Notes: generated by a model not told the origin, from the sequence alone. DNA of 64,000 nucleotides from Candidatus Poribacteria bacterium (GCA_028820635.1 JAPPIG010000019.1:62001-126000), one strand, 5' to 3'. Counted from the first letter of the stretch, positions 16,998 through 27,072 are shown. Program-made: numbers and translations.

Positions 16998-18275
16998 TTA
17001 GAAATAATAACCGAAGTTAAGGTTTAGTCTATAATTCTGCTTCTTATCATCGGAATCTTCGTTTGCAGCGAGATCACCAGCACCATCGTTCCCAACAAAG
17101 GGGTTACCATCAGAGATTGCAAAATCACTATAGACATAAAGTGAACCGAATAACGTCCAACTTGCCCCGATTGTTAAAAGCATACTCGGGTTATAATCCT
17201 CAGCTGTTTTTATGATAGAACTCCATTCCACATAAGGTGTGACACTGTCAAGCCATGAGATACCTGATGCATTAATGCCGTTGTATCGCAGCGATACAGC
17301 CGGTATCATTCCGTTAGATGCAACGGGGGATGCGTAATCGTAAGCTCCCATGAGAATTGTATCACCGTTGCCCCAAGGCGTTTCGTCAGCTATAATATGG
17401 TCGTAATAGGAGAACTGTGAAAAGAGCGTAAAGTTGGCATACGAGTTTTTCATGTGTGCGGAAAACGCGTAGTGGCTTCCGTTCTCATCGTCCCCGACAT
17501 TCGTTGCTTTGAGTAACCCGTATTGAAACGACACACCTACGTCAGCGATATTCTCAATTGCGTAAATTGCACGGAGGTTGAACTGATGTTGCTCATCATA
17601 TCCTTCTCCATCGTCCCCATCTCCAACTCTCCGTGTTACAACGTCATAAGCATATCGAGAACTTTTGAGGCTAGACCCGTCGGTTTGGAATTCGCTTTGT
17701 AAATAGTATGCAACATCATACGTCAACTTGTCAAAAGAACCGGTCCATCTGACACCTAAATCAGGATCATCTGAGAGACCGACATAAAAATGCTGGTCAA
17801 AGAACCAACTTGTAGAAACACCGTAAGCGGTTGGTCCGAAGGGTACTCGAACAATACCTGCTTTAAGTGTGCCTAAATCTTCAAAATTATATCCTAACCA
17901 ACCAGTGTGTATCATACTGTATCCGCTGTCATATCCGAACCACCTTGGATACCAACGGTATTCCAATCTACCAATGATGTTATTAAAGTCAAGGTCGGCA
18001 TTGACACGGAGAATCTCAAGATCGACATCTCCATTATCATCGCCTCTGCCATCTGTGTAAGTTCCGTATACGTAATTGGCCCGCATCGCGCCGCCGATTT
18101 TTACAGGACTTTTCTTTGGTTCTACTGCCTCAGCTGCTTCTGCGGTATCTTCGGTGGTATCAGCGATCGCGAATGAAGCAAAAATTAGCAAAAACGCGAC
18201 ACCAAAGATGAGGAAAGATTGACATTTCCATTTTTTCATAAAAGAACGTCTCATGAAACTTTTATGTTTATACAC
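16998..18275 (-). CDS. Outer-membrane porin, OprO/OprP-like
   Basis: 425 residues starting with GTG behind AGGAGG seven bases upstream. Residues 14-39 form a signal peptide ending FAIA-D. The mature protein is rich in alternating aromatic/polar strands, with LDFNNIIGRLEYRWYPRW, YNFEDLGTLKAGIVRVPFGP (a phosphate-selective-porin-like line) and a C-terminus NLNFGYYF ending in Phe, the usual barrel-assembly signal. It should form a beta-barrel in the outer membrane. The BCCT gene downstream suggests that the cargo may be a quaternary amine, but that is only inference from proximity. Confidence 0.82.
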   Translation of the reverse strand: MYKHKSFMRRSFMKKWKCQSFLIFGVAFLLIFASFAIADTTEDTAEAAEAVEPKKSPVKIGGAMRANYVYGTYTDGRGDDNGDVDLEILRVNADLDFNNIIGRLEYRWYPRWFGYDSGYSMIHTGWLGYNFEDLGTLKAGIVRVPFGPTAYGVSTSWFFDQHFYVGLSDDPDLGVRWTGSFDKLTYDVAYYLQSEFQTDGSSLKSSRYAYDVVTRRVGDGDDGEGYDEQHQFNLRAIYAIENIADVGVSFQYGLLKATNVGDDENGSHYAFSAHMKNSYANFTLFSQFSYYDHIIADETPWGNGDTILMGAYDYASPVASNGMIPAVSLRYNGINASGISWLDSVTPYVEWSSIIKTAEDYNPSMLLTIGASWTLFGSLYVYSDFAISDGNPFVGNDGAGDLAANEDSDDKKQNYRLNLNFGYYF

Positions 18276-18411
18276 CAGCTTACCTCCTTAGGTAAGTAAT
18301 ACTTTCTCAGAGGGTTTTGCCTAAATAACAATGCAGAAGCGGACGACCCTCTCAACCGTGCGCTACCGCAAATAATTTTGATATAATACCATAAATACCA
18401 AAAAAGTTAAA

Positions 18412-18445
18412 TAAAAAACTCGCCCACATAGGATTGTGAGCGAGT
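18412..18445 (-). terminator. Rho-independent terminator of 18463..20349
   Basis: On the minus strand ACTCGCTCACA pairs with TGTGGGCGAGT (mostly perfect, loop ATCCTA) and is followed directly by TTTTTT. It lies 18 bp after the stop codon of the upstream leftward gene, separating it from the porin operon. Confidence 0.8.
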
Positions 18446-18462
18446 AAAACTATAATTCTTTT

Positions 18463-20349
18463 TTACATCATCCCCATGCCGGACATCATCACAAAAGTAT
18501 TAATCAGCTGCTTAAAGTCGCCAAGTGTGATGAGTAGCTTAGCACCAACCCCACCATCCCGAACTTTACTTGAAAAACCGATACTGTAGGATTCAGTGAT
18601 ACCCATCAGGATGCCTGAAAACATCCCAATTTCTGCGGCAGCGTTAGGATCAGCCTTTGCCGCCAGATTCATAGCACTCTTCGCCATGGCTATAGGTGAA
18701 ATTCCGAAGAGCATGTTATTGTCTATTCCCAACTTCTGAATAAGTTTCTGATAACTCACGTTTTCAGATATGCTTTCGCTTACTTTCGCTTTGCTATCAA
18801 GTGCGGACTTAATCTGTTCTGTATCACCTATAGCGAAGTAGAAGAGTCCCTCTGAAAAAGCATAAGACCAGTGCATTTCTTGAGGCATAAGATTTGCAGC
18901 GTCAGGCACATCTGTGAATGCAGCACCGAGATTGGGGAAAATGAAGGATTTAATTTCAACGCCGTTGTGCATTACAGGGTTTCCAACATGCGCCCCATCG
19001 TACATACTCATCTGAGGGGAGTCGCCCAATTTATCTTTCATGATCTGCATTGATTTTTGGAATAGTTCTAAAAACTTTTCATCCATATACGTTCTTAGTT
19101 TTTGTTCATCTTTCATCTCACCGACAACCAAATAATCTGGCATGAAACTATCACTAAAATTAACAGAAAAACTCCACTCATCACCCATGGCTTCATAAAT
19201 TTCTTCCATCTGTTCCAAAAGTTCCGCAAACGCCTCATTCAGTTCAGTGTCATTTTCCAGAAAATACTCTAACCAAGACACATTCATCTTATAGAACTGC
19301 TTCGCATTGAGTTGGAATGCGCCGTTGATAAAACCTTGATTGGGTAAATCATTGAGGAGCACTAATTCATCAGGAGCCATTTCCTTTAACGCCTCTTGAA
19401 TTTTGCCATCGGTTTTGAATTGCAAAAACGGTGCAAGTTGAACATCAGTTCCTTCAACTTGGAGCGTTGCGCTAATAGATTTTAATTCTTCAACAATTTC
19501 TACCACCTTGTTAAACATATTTTCAACCATCGGTGCTGCAGCCATAGCGGCAGGATCACTTTCGATAGTGTCAATTGTTACTTGCAATTCCTCTTTCAGT
19601 TGTTCGGCAAATGGTGCGATGATAGATTCCAGATTAAAATAGGCTGCTAACTGATCAGCCCCTTTCATGATATTAGTTAGGAATGACGCGTAACCCTCAT
19701 TTGCTACGATAGACTTCATTGTCCCTTTGCTAATATCAATCACATTCTGACAAATCTCAGGTTGTTGTGAGAAAACAAGTATGTTTTCCAAAATCGCGAA
19801 GCTGCCACTGCCTTCAGGAGTACTCCAATAGGTTTCACCATTATATTGGACAGGTTCACTCCCTTCCGCTTCAGTCTCAATTACCTGCATCATTGCATCT
19901 GGGTCTGTAAGATGTACAGTTGCAGAAAGACTGGGTGGGTCCAAACTCGTTAGAAAAATAGCAAAATCTTGGTTCAGATCCAAGCCAATCACCTCTAACT
20001 CGGCTAAACTTTCAAATCCAGCACCGAATGCCTCTGCTAAAATTTGCGAAAGAAGTTCTGGTGATTCGCCAGCTTGAGGCACCAGGTCCGATGCCACTGC
20101 GTTAATTCTGTCATCCAAATCAAGCAAACTGGGACAATAGATTACACCTAAGGTGGTTTCAGGAATTAAATGTAGAACACTGTCTTTAGGAATTTCAAGA
20201 GGTACAGCCTCAGATTTTTGGGAGGTCGTGCCAACCTCGTGACCATCAGCCAGTGCAACGTTAATTGGTTGAGTTATAAAATAAGTACCAAATAAAATAG
20301 TTGTTAAGAGTGAGAGTGCGATAAGTGGTAAAGTGAAACGTTTGTTCAT
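18463..20349 (-). CDS. Secreted protein, DUF3352-like
   Basis: 628 residues with an N-terminal signal peptide (LIALSLLTTILFGTYFI). The mature part starts PKDSVLHLIPETTLGVIYCPS and contains paired halves with ATVHLTDPDAMMQVIE and YLVVGEMKDEQKLRTYMDE, SFAILENILVFSQQPE and YFAIGDTEQIKSALD. This organisation (a score-like domain repeated, with a lack of polar catalytic motifs) resembles DUF3352 proteins. Function unknown. It is acidic and probably periplasmic. It is monocistronic, with a terminator after it and AAGGAGAAAA before the ATG. Confidence 0.55.
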   Translation of the reverse strand: MNKRFTLPLIALSLLTTILFGTYFITQPINVALADGHEVGTTSQKSEAVPLEIPKDSVLHLIPETTLGVIYCPSLLDLDDRINAVASDLVPQAGESPELLSQILAEAFGAGFESLAELEVIGLDLNQDFAIFLTSLDPPSLSATVHLTDPDAMMQVIETEAEGSEPVQYNGETYWSTPEGSGSFAILENILVFSQQPEICQNVIDISKGTMKSIVANEGYASFLTNIMKGADQLAAYFNLESIIAPFAEQLKEELQVTIDTIESDPAAMAAAPMVENMFNKVVEIVEELKSISATLQVEGTDVQLAPFLQFKTDGKIQEALKEMAPDELVLLNDLPNQGFINGAFQLNAKQFYKMNVSWLEYFLENDTELNEAFAELLEQMEEIYEAMGDEWSFSVNFSDSFMPDYLVVGEMKDEQKLRTYMDEKFLELFQKSMQIMKDKLGDSPQMSMYDGAHVGNPVMHNGVEIKSFIFPNLGAAFTDVPDAANLMPQEMHWSYAFSEGLFYFAIGDTEQIKSALDSKAKVSESISENVSYQKLIQKLGIDNNMLFGISPIAMAKSAMNLAAKADPNAAAEIGMFSGILMGITESYSIGFSSKVRDGGVGAKLLITLGDFKQLINTFVMMSGMGMM

Positions 20350-20403
20350 TTTATTTTCTCCTTAGAGCGGAAATGCTATTAGCTTATCTGCTCCGAATAG
20401 GTG

Positions 20404-21492
20404 TTATTTTTGATTTTCGGCTATTTTTGCTGCGAGCGCGTTAATCTCGTCATTGGAAGTTAGAACACTGATTTCGACTTCGTAGTGGCGGCGACCACCA
20501 GGTTCAATATGCTGTAGGGTTCCGCTTTCGCGTTCTGATGCCCTACCAGCAACTCGGCAGTTTGATGGTTCTAAACCCATGACATAGGCACCCTGACCGC
20601 ACATTTTCCACTGGACAAAGTAAGGGAATTGTGTTTTGTGGTATCGCACAGCGATTCCAATGCCTTGACCATTGTTAAAACTTCGATTGATAAGTGCCAC
20701 GCGAATGTGGTTGTCAACATCGGGTTCCATTTCATGATAATAGACCTGTTCTTGGAAATCAACAGTGGGGGGTTCCCCGAAGTTAAAATTTGACAGATTG
20801 TTTTTGGCGTGTTCGTCCCGCGGTGTTACTTGTGAGGAGGGTGCCAAAAGTTCACTCCTATCTGCGAGTATTGGGAAACCAATATTAATGTGGAAAAGAT
20901 ACATGTGTGGACAGTCTTGATACCCAAGGTTTTCTATAATGTCTTCAATATGCAGTTTATTTGATCCTAATTCTGTCCAAATACGTCGGGTGCGACACAA
21001 ATGTTCACCTAACGCTGCGGTTTCTGTAACCTTTCCTTGCGCCCATAGGATGTATCGGTCACCCTCCCAACGACTATCTACCCAAACGTTTTTCGCTGGA
21101 ATATGAGAAACTCTGCCGTGAAGTCCAAGTTCCACATCCTCATCTACGTTCGGAGCACCCGCTTGCGTCATACCACAAGTTGTAAGCAACCCTCCATAGA
21201 ATCCGCGTAACCATCCCAGCCCTTCAGGTTCATAATACGCTGCTGCTACATCGCCAGTCCCTGAACGCCAACATAATGGAATTCCATTATAATCAGCATA
21301 AGATATATCAAGACCACGGTTTGGAAGTACTGTGAAATTCAATCCTGAACCAGTCCTGAAACCGATCGCATCCGTCCCTTTTTCGTTTCCATCAGTCAAT
21401 TGGTATATCTTGGCTTCAGCCACTTGTGAGATGTCTCCTAAGTGGCGAAGTAGCTTTACTCTATCATAAGCTTCTCCATATAAATGTATCAA
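20404..21492 (-). CDS. DUF4432 aldose-1-epimerase-like protein
   Basis: 362 residues, start TTG preceded by AAGGAG eight bases upstream. Typical DUF4432 lines: GSGLNFTVLPNRGLDISYADYNGIPLCWRS near the N-terminus, FYGGLLTTCGMTQAGAPN, LHGRVSHIPAKNV and HMYLFHINIGFPIL. The fold is that of galactose mutarotases, and the conserved Arg/His residues suggest sugar binding, but the substrate is unknown. The gene stands apart from sugar genes here. Confidence 0.85.
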   Translation of the reverse strand: MIHLYGEAYDRVKLLRHLGDISQVAEAKIYQLTDGNEKGTDAIGFRTGSGLNFTVLPNRGLDISYADYNGIPLCWRSGTGDVAAAYYEPEGLGWLRGFYGGLLTTCGMTQAGAPNVDEDVELGLHGRVSHIPAKNVWVDSRWEGDRYILWAQGKVTETAALGEHLCRTRRIWTELGSNKLHIEDIIENLGYQDCPHMYLFHINIGFPILADRSELLAPSSQVTPRDEHAKNNLSNFNFGEPPTVDFQEQVYYHEMEPDVDNHIRVALINRSFNNGQGIGIAVRYHKTQFPYFVQWKMCGQGAYVMGLEPSNCRVAGRASERESGTLQHIEPGGRRHYEVEISVLTSNDEINALAAKIAENQK

Positions 21493-21641
21493 TTATAGTT
21501 CTCCTTAACGTTACGGATGTATGAATCAGGTTAAGCAATCCAATTGACCGAATTATAGCATAAACATATAGAAAACACAAGTGGGTATTCTAACCTATAG
21601 AGAAATTACAACGAAAAAAGATAGTAAAAAGATAACAATCT

Positions 21642-22808
21642 TTAGATGCCAGAACGCAAAATCTCCGCTGCTTTATGTATGGTTTGCAGTTTTTGGATGG
21701 CGATTTCTGTTGTATTTACAGGACGATCAGCGAATGTGCCGAAACCACAATCTGGATTCAGATATATCTGTTCTGGATTGCGATGTTTTAAAAGTGCACG
21801 CACCTTTGCTAATACAAAATCAACGGATTCCACTTCTGTGGTGCGCGGATCCACTACGCCGAGTCCAACCTCTTTGTCGGCAGGAAGTTCACCGAGAACG
21901 TCAATGCTGCCAGCGCGCTCTGTCGCATATTCCAACACAAACTGATTGACGTTCATCTCGCAAAAATAAGGTATCAGAAGGTCGTAAGAACCACGAAGTA
22001 GAACGTCTTCCTGTTGACTCCAATTGCCTCGGCAGACATGGAGTGCCGTTTTCATTTTTTCATCGATTCCATCAACGACACGATTCATCAGTTCCACAGC
22101 GAAATTGAGTTCTTCTTCTGGGCTGCTTTTTTCTGAAAGGGCGGCGCACATAAATGTATGCGTTTCATGCGGTCCCGTAAAGGCAACTTCCGTTAGCACT
22201 GGTTCATCAAATTGTACAAATTCGCAGCCAACTTCTTGTAAATCGTGTAATTCCTGCCGAAGTATAGCGACAACATCATCACCAAGGGATTCTTTATCAG
22301 GATAAAAATCGTAAGATAACTTTTTAACCCACATTGAACGAGTCAGAAGATAAGGACCAGGAAGGGTAACTTTGATTGGTTTTGTTGTGTGTTGCTTAAG
22401 AAATAGGTAATCGTTTAGGACAAGGGGCGAGGTGCGTTTTAACTTCCCATCAACGACAGGATTTTTTAGCGCAAATGCGGGAACATCTAAAGCATTGAGC
22501 AATTGTTCAAACGCTGCTTTGTCCTCAACATAGTCAAGCATTTCTGCAAGCGTCATTAACCGGATACCGTCTATACAACCGGTGATGAAGGAATAGAAAT
22601 TATCTCTACGTTGTTCCCCATCACTAACGATATTGACTCCGTTTTCTTCTTGCAATTTGAGACTTTCAAGTACTGCTTCGTCTGCTATGGTATTGAAGTC
22701 AGTATCTGTAACACGCCCCTTCTGCCTGTTTCGCAATGCCCGTGACACCGATCGCGAGCGGGGCATGCTGCCGACAACGGTCACGGGGAATTGTGGTAAA
22801 TTGTTCAC
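21642..22808 (-). CDS. MetE C-terminal-like, zinc-dependent methyltransferase
   Basis: I chose the GTG at 22808 because AAGGAG lies nine bases before it; the longer frame to 22826 would put that site inside the gene. About 388 residues form the C-terminal TIM barrel of cobalamin-independent methionine synthase only. Zinc ligands are visible: HVC in TALHVCRGNW, the Glu in VLGELPADKEVGLG, and Cys in NPDCGFGTF. Full MetE is about 750 residues, so this is the short, archaeal-type or UROD/MetE-like form, whose methyl donor may be a corrinoid protein or other small molecule. Probably methionine or C1 metabolism. Confidence 0.85.
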   Translation of the reverse strand: MNNLPQFPVTVVGSMPRSRSVSRALRNRQKGRVTDTDFNTIADEAVLESLKLQEENGVNIVSDGEQRRDNFYSFITGCIDGIRLMTLAEMLDYVEDKAAFEQLLNALDVPAFALKNPVVDGKLKRTSPLVLNDYLFLKQHTTKPIKVTLPGPYLLTRSMWVKKLSYDFYPDKESLGDDVVAILRQELHDLQEVGCEFVQFDEPVLTEVAFTGPHETHTFMCAALSEKSSPEEELNFAVELMNRVVDGIDEKMKTALHVCRGNWSQQEDVLLRGSYDLLIPYFCEMNVNQFVLEYATERAGSIDVLGELPADKEVGLGVVDPRTTEVESVDFVLAKVRALLKHRNPEQIYLNPDCGFGTFADRPVNTTEIAIQKLQTIHKAAEILRSGI

Positions 22809-22876
22809 TGTTTTGTTCTCCTTCACTTCATATTTTCATATACATTTGTGAAAACTTAATGTGGCACAAGTGCTTT

Positions 22877-23263
22877 TTACACATTGACTTTATAGTTCAG
22901 ATCGTTAACTTCGTCTCCTGTTATACCGCGAAAACCCCAGCAATGTGGGGGTTGTTCTTTTATTGTTATTTCAATATCTATCGGAGAAATGGATAATTGA
23001 CTTTCGATTTTTTTGAACAGTGTTTTTATAAGATTTTTTTGTGTTTCTGCCTTGCGACCTGCCATCATATTGATTTCAATGACAGTATAAGCATCTGAGC
23101 GACCATCCGGATAGTAAAAATCTTCCTTTTTCATAGGAACAAAACGATGTGCTCGTTTGTCTTCTGGCATGCCAAGTACAGACTGCATACACTCATGAAT
23201 TACATCTGATAATTTCGCCTTTATCGGATTTAACTTTTCTCTAATGCCATATACTATGATCAT
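22877..23263 (-). CDS. Tautomerase-like protein lacking Pro-1
   Basis: 128 residues. Sequence lines KLSDVIHECMQSVLGMPEDKRAHRF, SDAYTVIEINMMAGR, SPIDIEITIKEQPPHCWGFRGITGDE and LNYKV match the tautomerase_2 type within the tautomerase superfamily. Superfamily enzymes use an N-terminal proline after Met removal; here the start reads MIIVYGIRE, with no proline at position 2 and no upstream in-frame ATG with proline. The fold is therefore likely, but the chemistry is doubtful. It is followed at 38 bp by its upstream neighbour, a GNAT gene, in the same direction. Confidence 0.72.
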   Translation of the reverse strand: MIIVYGIREKLNPIKAKLSDVIHECMQSVLGMPEDKRAHRFVPMKKEDFYYPDGRSDAYTVIEINMMAGRKAETQKNLIKTLFKKIESQLSISPIDIEITIKEQPPHCWGFRGITGDEVNDLNYKVNV

Positions 23264-23301
23264 GATTTTTTATGTCCTCTAACATTGACTGCAACACTTT
23301 G

Positions 23302-23781
23302 TCAGGAATCGACTACATAAGGACGTGTGTCAATGTAATAAACCAGATGTCCTTCATTTTCTTTGAAACCGAGTGAGCGATAAAAAGCCTCTTCACAATT
23401 TTCAACGATGTAGCCCGTGATGAAGGTTGCACCCATTTTTTTAAGTTCAAGGCATAGGCGTTCACCCAACACAACCCCTAATCTGCTATTATCTGATTCA
23501 ATCAGCGATCCGTTGTTGTATTTCAGATCACCTCCTTGATAGCGGACATCAACAGAAAATTCCATGATGTGTGCGGAAAGTCCATCAAAAGTAGCGCGGG
23601 CAAGTCCGATAAGTTCTGTTCCTGTATATGCAGCTACGATGAGATGCGGGTGTTCCAATATCCGTGCTGCGACTTCTTTACCAAACCCAACTTCACAAAT
23701 ATTGTTTCGTTCATAGAAGTCGAATAGTTCATCGGCAGTGATAATGGGGTTGACTCGGATGTTTATGTGTTGTTGTGCCAT
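23302..23781 (-). CDS. GNAT-family N-acetyltransferase
   Basis: 159 residues. The central strand LIVAAYTGTELIGLARATFDG, the acidic EFSVDVRYQGG and the end EAFYRSLGFKENEGHLVYYI fit the GNAT fold; the acetyl-CoA loop is present as SRLGVVLGERLCLELKKMG. Substrate unknown. The spacing to the tautomerase-like gene (38 bp) suggests cotranscription. Confidence 0.78.
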   Translation of the reverse strand: MAQQHINIRVNPIITADELFDFYERNNICEVGFGKEVAARILEHPHLIVAAYTGTELIGLARATFDGLSAHIMEFSVDVRYQGGDLKYNNGSLIESDNSRLGVVLGERLCLELKKMGATFITGYIVENCEEAFYRSLGFKENEGHLVYYIDTRPYVVDS

Positions 23782-23860
23782 GGTTATTCTTAAAATTAAA
23801 AATTATTCTTTGATAAAAACTAAATATGTTACAGCATACAGTAATCTTTGTGATTATCTG

Positions 23861-25655
23861 TTATAGTGATTTATAATAGTCTCGAATCTTGGCTGATATG
23901 AGATTTCTCCGCTCTTTCAAAAACTCATCGTAACTTTCTACTGTTTTAGTTTCTATCCCTTGTGGTATGCAATGAGAATCCAGATTTTCTTGTAACTGTG
24001 TATGATCACTTATCCCTCCGAATCGAGGTGTTCCGTTTTGACACTGCTCTATTACCTCTGAAAAGTAGACTGCCGGTTCTTTTGCACCAATAGCGATGTT
24101 AATCTCGCTTTGCATCACAACATAGTTGGCGATCTGATTGTAACTTCCACGTTTTAACCCATGACTCTGCAGATATTTAAGTGGAAATATGTGATGAATA
24201 TTAGATTGTCCTTCAAGAAGATCTCTAACTAAGATATCGCTTGAGAGAAAACCTTTATCGTTTGTCTTCACTTGACTTGCTAAAAAAACATTAAAATAAG
24301 GACTACTCGCTACAGACTTATCCAAATTTTGTGGAAGTCCAACTTTCCAGAATGCATCAGAAAGGTCGGCTAATTCTATTCTTTCTAAATACTGATCTGT
24401 CCCATGTTCATGAATGTTTCGAATATCAACATCAAATGCAGTTTCTGGTGAACCAGTGTACCTTGCAGTTAGGATAGACATTACAAACCATCGTCGGACT
24501 AAAGTCTCTATCTTCTGTGCATCTATGTTTTGTTTTCGTAATGTTAAATAGAGGATATAAGCAAAATTGAGAGTGTTTTGTGATCTTATCATTGATGCTG
24601 TAACAAATCCTGCTGACCGTAAAATCATGATAAAACGTTTAAAGTTTGTTTCATTCATGTAATGCATTATTCCATCTTTAAGTTTACTAAAGGATGTTTC
24701 TGCTATAGCTTCTTCAAAACTGCGGGTTTCAAAGTTACGCCCTGACAACAAAGCAACTAAGTCCCCCATACGTCCGCGCTTAAACTCAGTAGTAAAGGTC
24801 ACTCTAAGCATATTTGTATAAGAGGGGACATACAAATCCTCACTTTCATGTCTTAACCATTCCATTTTCTTAAAGTAATCAGTATTTGAGAAACTATTAT
24901 CTTCACATAAGGTGTTGTATGACTCAGGCGCGCTTGCTAAGTGACAAAAATAATTCGATACTTTTTCGAAGCAAATGACCATGATACTGTTCACTTGCTG
25001 CCATCTTGGACATAGCAAAATCCGCAGTATTTAGAGCAACCCCTTGTGAATTAATACGTACAAATATTTCAGTTACAGTCTCTACATCCAAATCAGGATC
25101 CAATTCAATTAGACCGAGAATATTATTCAAAATTCCCTTTAAGCGATCAATACGGTCGTCAATTTCGTCTGTGTTCATGTCCTCGTTTACTTCACAGTAC
25201 TTATCTACTAATTTTCGCGCTCGAGTGTTTGGATTAAAGACAACAGCAATATCTGGTATCCACTCCACACTTTTTTGAATTGCGGCGTTGTGTACCTCAA
25301 AACGTTCTTCCGCAGGATGGAAAGCAATTTTTATACGTTTCTGGGTGTAATCCTTATTAACTACAGACTTCCCCAATAACGCTGCAAGAAGAGCTGTTAC
25401 ACGTTGTTGTCCATCAATAAGAATCCGCTTTCCAATAGATTTTTCACCATTTTTTAAGCGAACATCAGGTGCACGCCAGGTGATGAGATACCCTACTGGA
25501 AAACCCGAATATAGAGAATCAATAAAATCTCGAACTTTAGATGAATTCCAAACAAATGGGCGCTGGATTTCAGGAATAGCAATTTCTTCCGTTTCAATCC
25601 ATGTTCGCAAGGTTCGTATAGAAGCCTGAGAAACTGAGTACTGTTGAATTGACAT
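23861..25655 (-). pseudogene. DUF262/HNH-type (GmrSD-like) restriction protein, one frameshift
   Basis: Read from ATG 25655 (AGGAACCGAA before it), the first frame gives IPEIQRPFVWNSSKVRDFIDSL and DGQQRVTALLAALLG, the ParB-like DUF262 nucleotide-binding core. It runs into stop after NTADFAMSKMAASEQYHG. The second frame continues the same protein (NYFCHLASAPESYNTL...) through QSNIHHIFPLKYLQ..QIANYV, an HNH-like DUF1524-type motif. Removing one A from the five-T run at 24962-24966 (A run on this strand) joins both parts as LLRKVSNYFCHLA. The complete product would be about 598 residues. Relatives are DNA-modification-dependent restriction enzymes. It may be truly inactivated, phase-variable, or an assembly error. 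Confidence 0.78.
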
Positions 25656-25818
25656 TTCGGTTCCTTTCTTTACAATTTTACGAAAACATTCTGTTGTTTT
25701 GACTTCATAATTAACCAAGGTCTAATTCCTGCGTTTAACCATTAAGATGATCGGCTATGCTTCAGTTGTTAACAAAGTATTTCTAATCTTTATCATCCAA
25801 AACAGCATAAAACAATCA

Positions 25819-26088
25819 TTACCGTAGATTAAGCATTTTCTCATATTCTGCATGCGGACCAATCCAAAACCAATAAATTCCACTATCTTCGCGCAGGCCC
25901 AATGCACGCCAATCAATTCCGATTCGAACTGAATAAATTGGTTCTCTTGTATGTACTCGCTTGAATTGTAGACTTGGGTGATTAGAGTCTTGTCGCCAAA
26001 GACGATAGTTTTTACGAGCTTTTTCTTTGACATCTTCAGGCAATCGCCGAAAATATGTGATAAAATCCTCTGTTAGATATGAGTTCAC
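25819..26088 (-). CDS. RelE/HigB-type toxin
   Basis: 89 residues: FITYFRRLPEDVKEKARKNYRLWRQD, then LQFKRVHTREPIYSVRIGIDWRALGL and the ending WFWIGPHAEYEKML. This is the RelE/ParE-superfamily fold, most like mRNA-cleaving toxins with the C-terminal His-x-x-Tyr segment. The start overlaps the antitoxin stop by 4 bp, giving coupled translation in the usual antitoxin-first order. Confidence 0.85.
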   Translation of the reverse strand: MNSYLTEDFITYFRRLPEDVKEKARKNYRLWRQDSNHPSLQFKRVHTREPIYSVRIGIDWRALGLREDSGIYWFWIGPHAEYEKMLNLR

Positions 26089-26303
26089 AACTCATCAATC
26101 CCCATCTTTTTCACGCGACCTGCCTTAATATCAGCACGAGCTTTTTCTGCAAGTTTTGCAAGTAGATCCTGGGATTCGGCAAAAGATTTATCCCACCGCC
26201 TTTCGTCTTCAAGTTCTTCAAGAATAATGGCAGCGATGGCATCCTGTTTTTCGGGAGGTAGTTTATATACCTCAGTGAGTGCTTTTTCAAGTAGTTGCGT
26301 CAT
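26085..26303 (-). CDS. Type II antitoxin
   Basis: 72 residues: MTQLLEKALTEVYKLPPEKQDAI..ILEELEDERRWDKSFA..LLAKLAEKARADIKAGRVKKM. This is a typical small helical addiction antitoxin with a DNA- or toxin-binding tail; the immediate downstream overlap with the RelE-like toxin supports it. AGGAGGA lies before its ATG. It probably represses its own promoter with the toxin. Confidence 0.8.
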   Translation of the reverse strand: MTQLLEKALTEVYKLPPEKQDAIAAIILEELEDERRWDKSFAESQDLLAKLAEKARADIKAGRVKKMGIDEL

Positions 26304-26331
26304 AATCGTTCCTCCTGTGTCAATTCTGATC

Positions 26332-27072
26332 TTATATCACGCGTAGGTCAACATCAATATCCACATCACGCGTCAGTGTGTTCGTTACGGGCGAAGCGGT
26401 GAGGGTTTCCTCCCAAAGCGTTTCTAATACTTCGTCATCCGCATCCGACGCGACATAGATTGTGCCGCGCACCTTTTTAAAACCGCTATGTCCCTCCTGT
26501 TCCGTGCCGAGAAAAACGAAAATATTGTCAATCTGACCACTTAAAGATATTTCTAATTCATCAATTTCAATCTTCTGCTGTGATGCGCGAATCTGGAACC
26601 CCATCGCTAAACATGCTCCGAGGGCACCGAGGACATATTCTACCGCACTTGGTGCAGCATCCCGCACATCAAAACTTGCGGGTTGCCCTACAGACCACGA
26701 ATGATTTCTGCAGAAAACCTTCGCTTGTAGTCCGCCATCCCAATGGATACGTGTTTGCCATCGGTAATCTCGTGCTTGTTCATAAGCGGCATCAGCATCT
26801 TGCTCCGCTTCTCCGCGTTGCACAAAGTATTTGTTATGCTCTGTTGCGGGGCGCCATCCAAGGTAAGGATTTTTGGTCATTCGACACCACGCGGGTAGGT
26901 CTTCTTTGACGCTGATCTCTGTGCTTCGAATTTCCAACACTTCCCCATCTGGCACTTTTTCCATAGATTTCCGAATAAGTAAAAGTAGTCCAGAACCGCA
27001 GTCAAGGTTGCCACCTTCGCATATATGAGGTGTCTGAAGTGAGTCAGGAGCTTGTAAGTCTTCTTCTCGCAT
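26332..27072 (-). CDS. TusA-OsmC fusion protein
   Basis: 246 residues in two parts. Residues about 20-75 are TusA/SirA-like (GGNLDCGSGLLLLIRKSMEKV.. and LPAWCRMTKNPYLG), keeping Cys but not the CPxP motif. Residues about 105-246 are OsmC-like (WDGGLQAKVFCRNHSWSV, AAPSAVEYVLGALGACLAMGF, ASPVTNTL), with the second OsmC Cys in GACLA. Fusion of sulfur carrier and peroxiredoxin-like domain suggests sulfur trafficking or thiol stress. The two preceding genes (27381..28009) encode DsrE-like and TusA-like proteins in the same direction. Confidence 0.85.
   Translation of the reverse strand: MREEDLQAPDSLQTPHICEGGNLDCGSGLLLLIRKSMEKVPDGEVLEIRSTEISVKEDLPAWCRMTKNPYLGWRPATEHNKYFVQRGEAEQDADAAYEQARDYRWQTRIHWDGGLQAKVFCRNHSWSVGQPASFDVRDAAPSAVEYVLGALGACLAMGFQIRASQQKIEIDELEISLSGQIDNIFVFLGTEQEGHSGFKKVRGTIYVASDADDEVLETLWEETLTASPVTNTLTRDVDIDVDLRVI

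Noticed and set aside
25755..26033. 92-residue leftward frame overlapping the toxin
   Set aside because: Shadow of the RelE-type toxin gene in another frame; the toxin frame carries the recognisable sequence.
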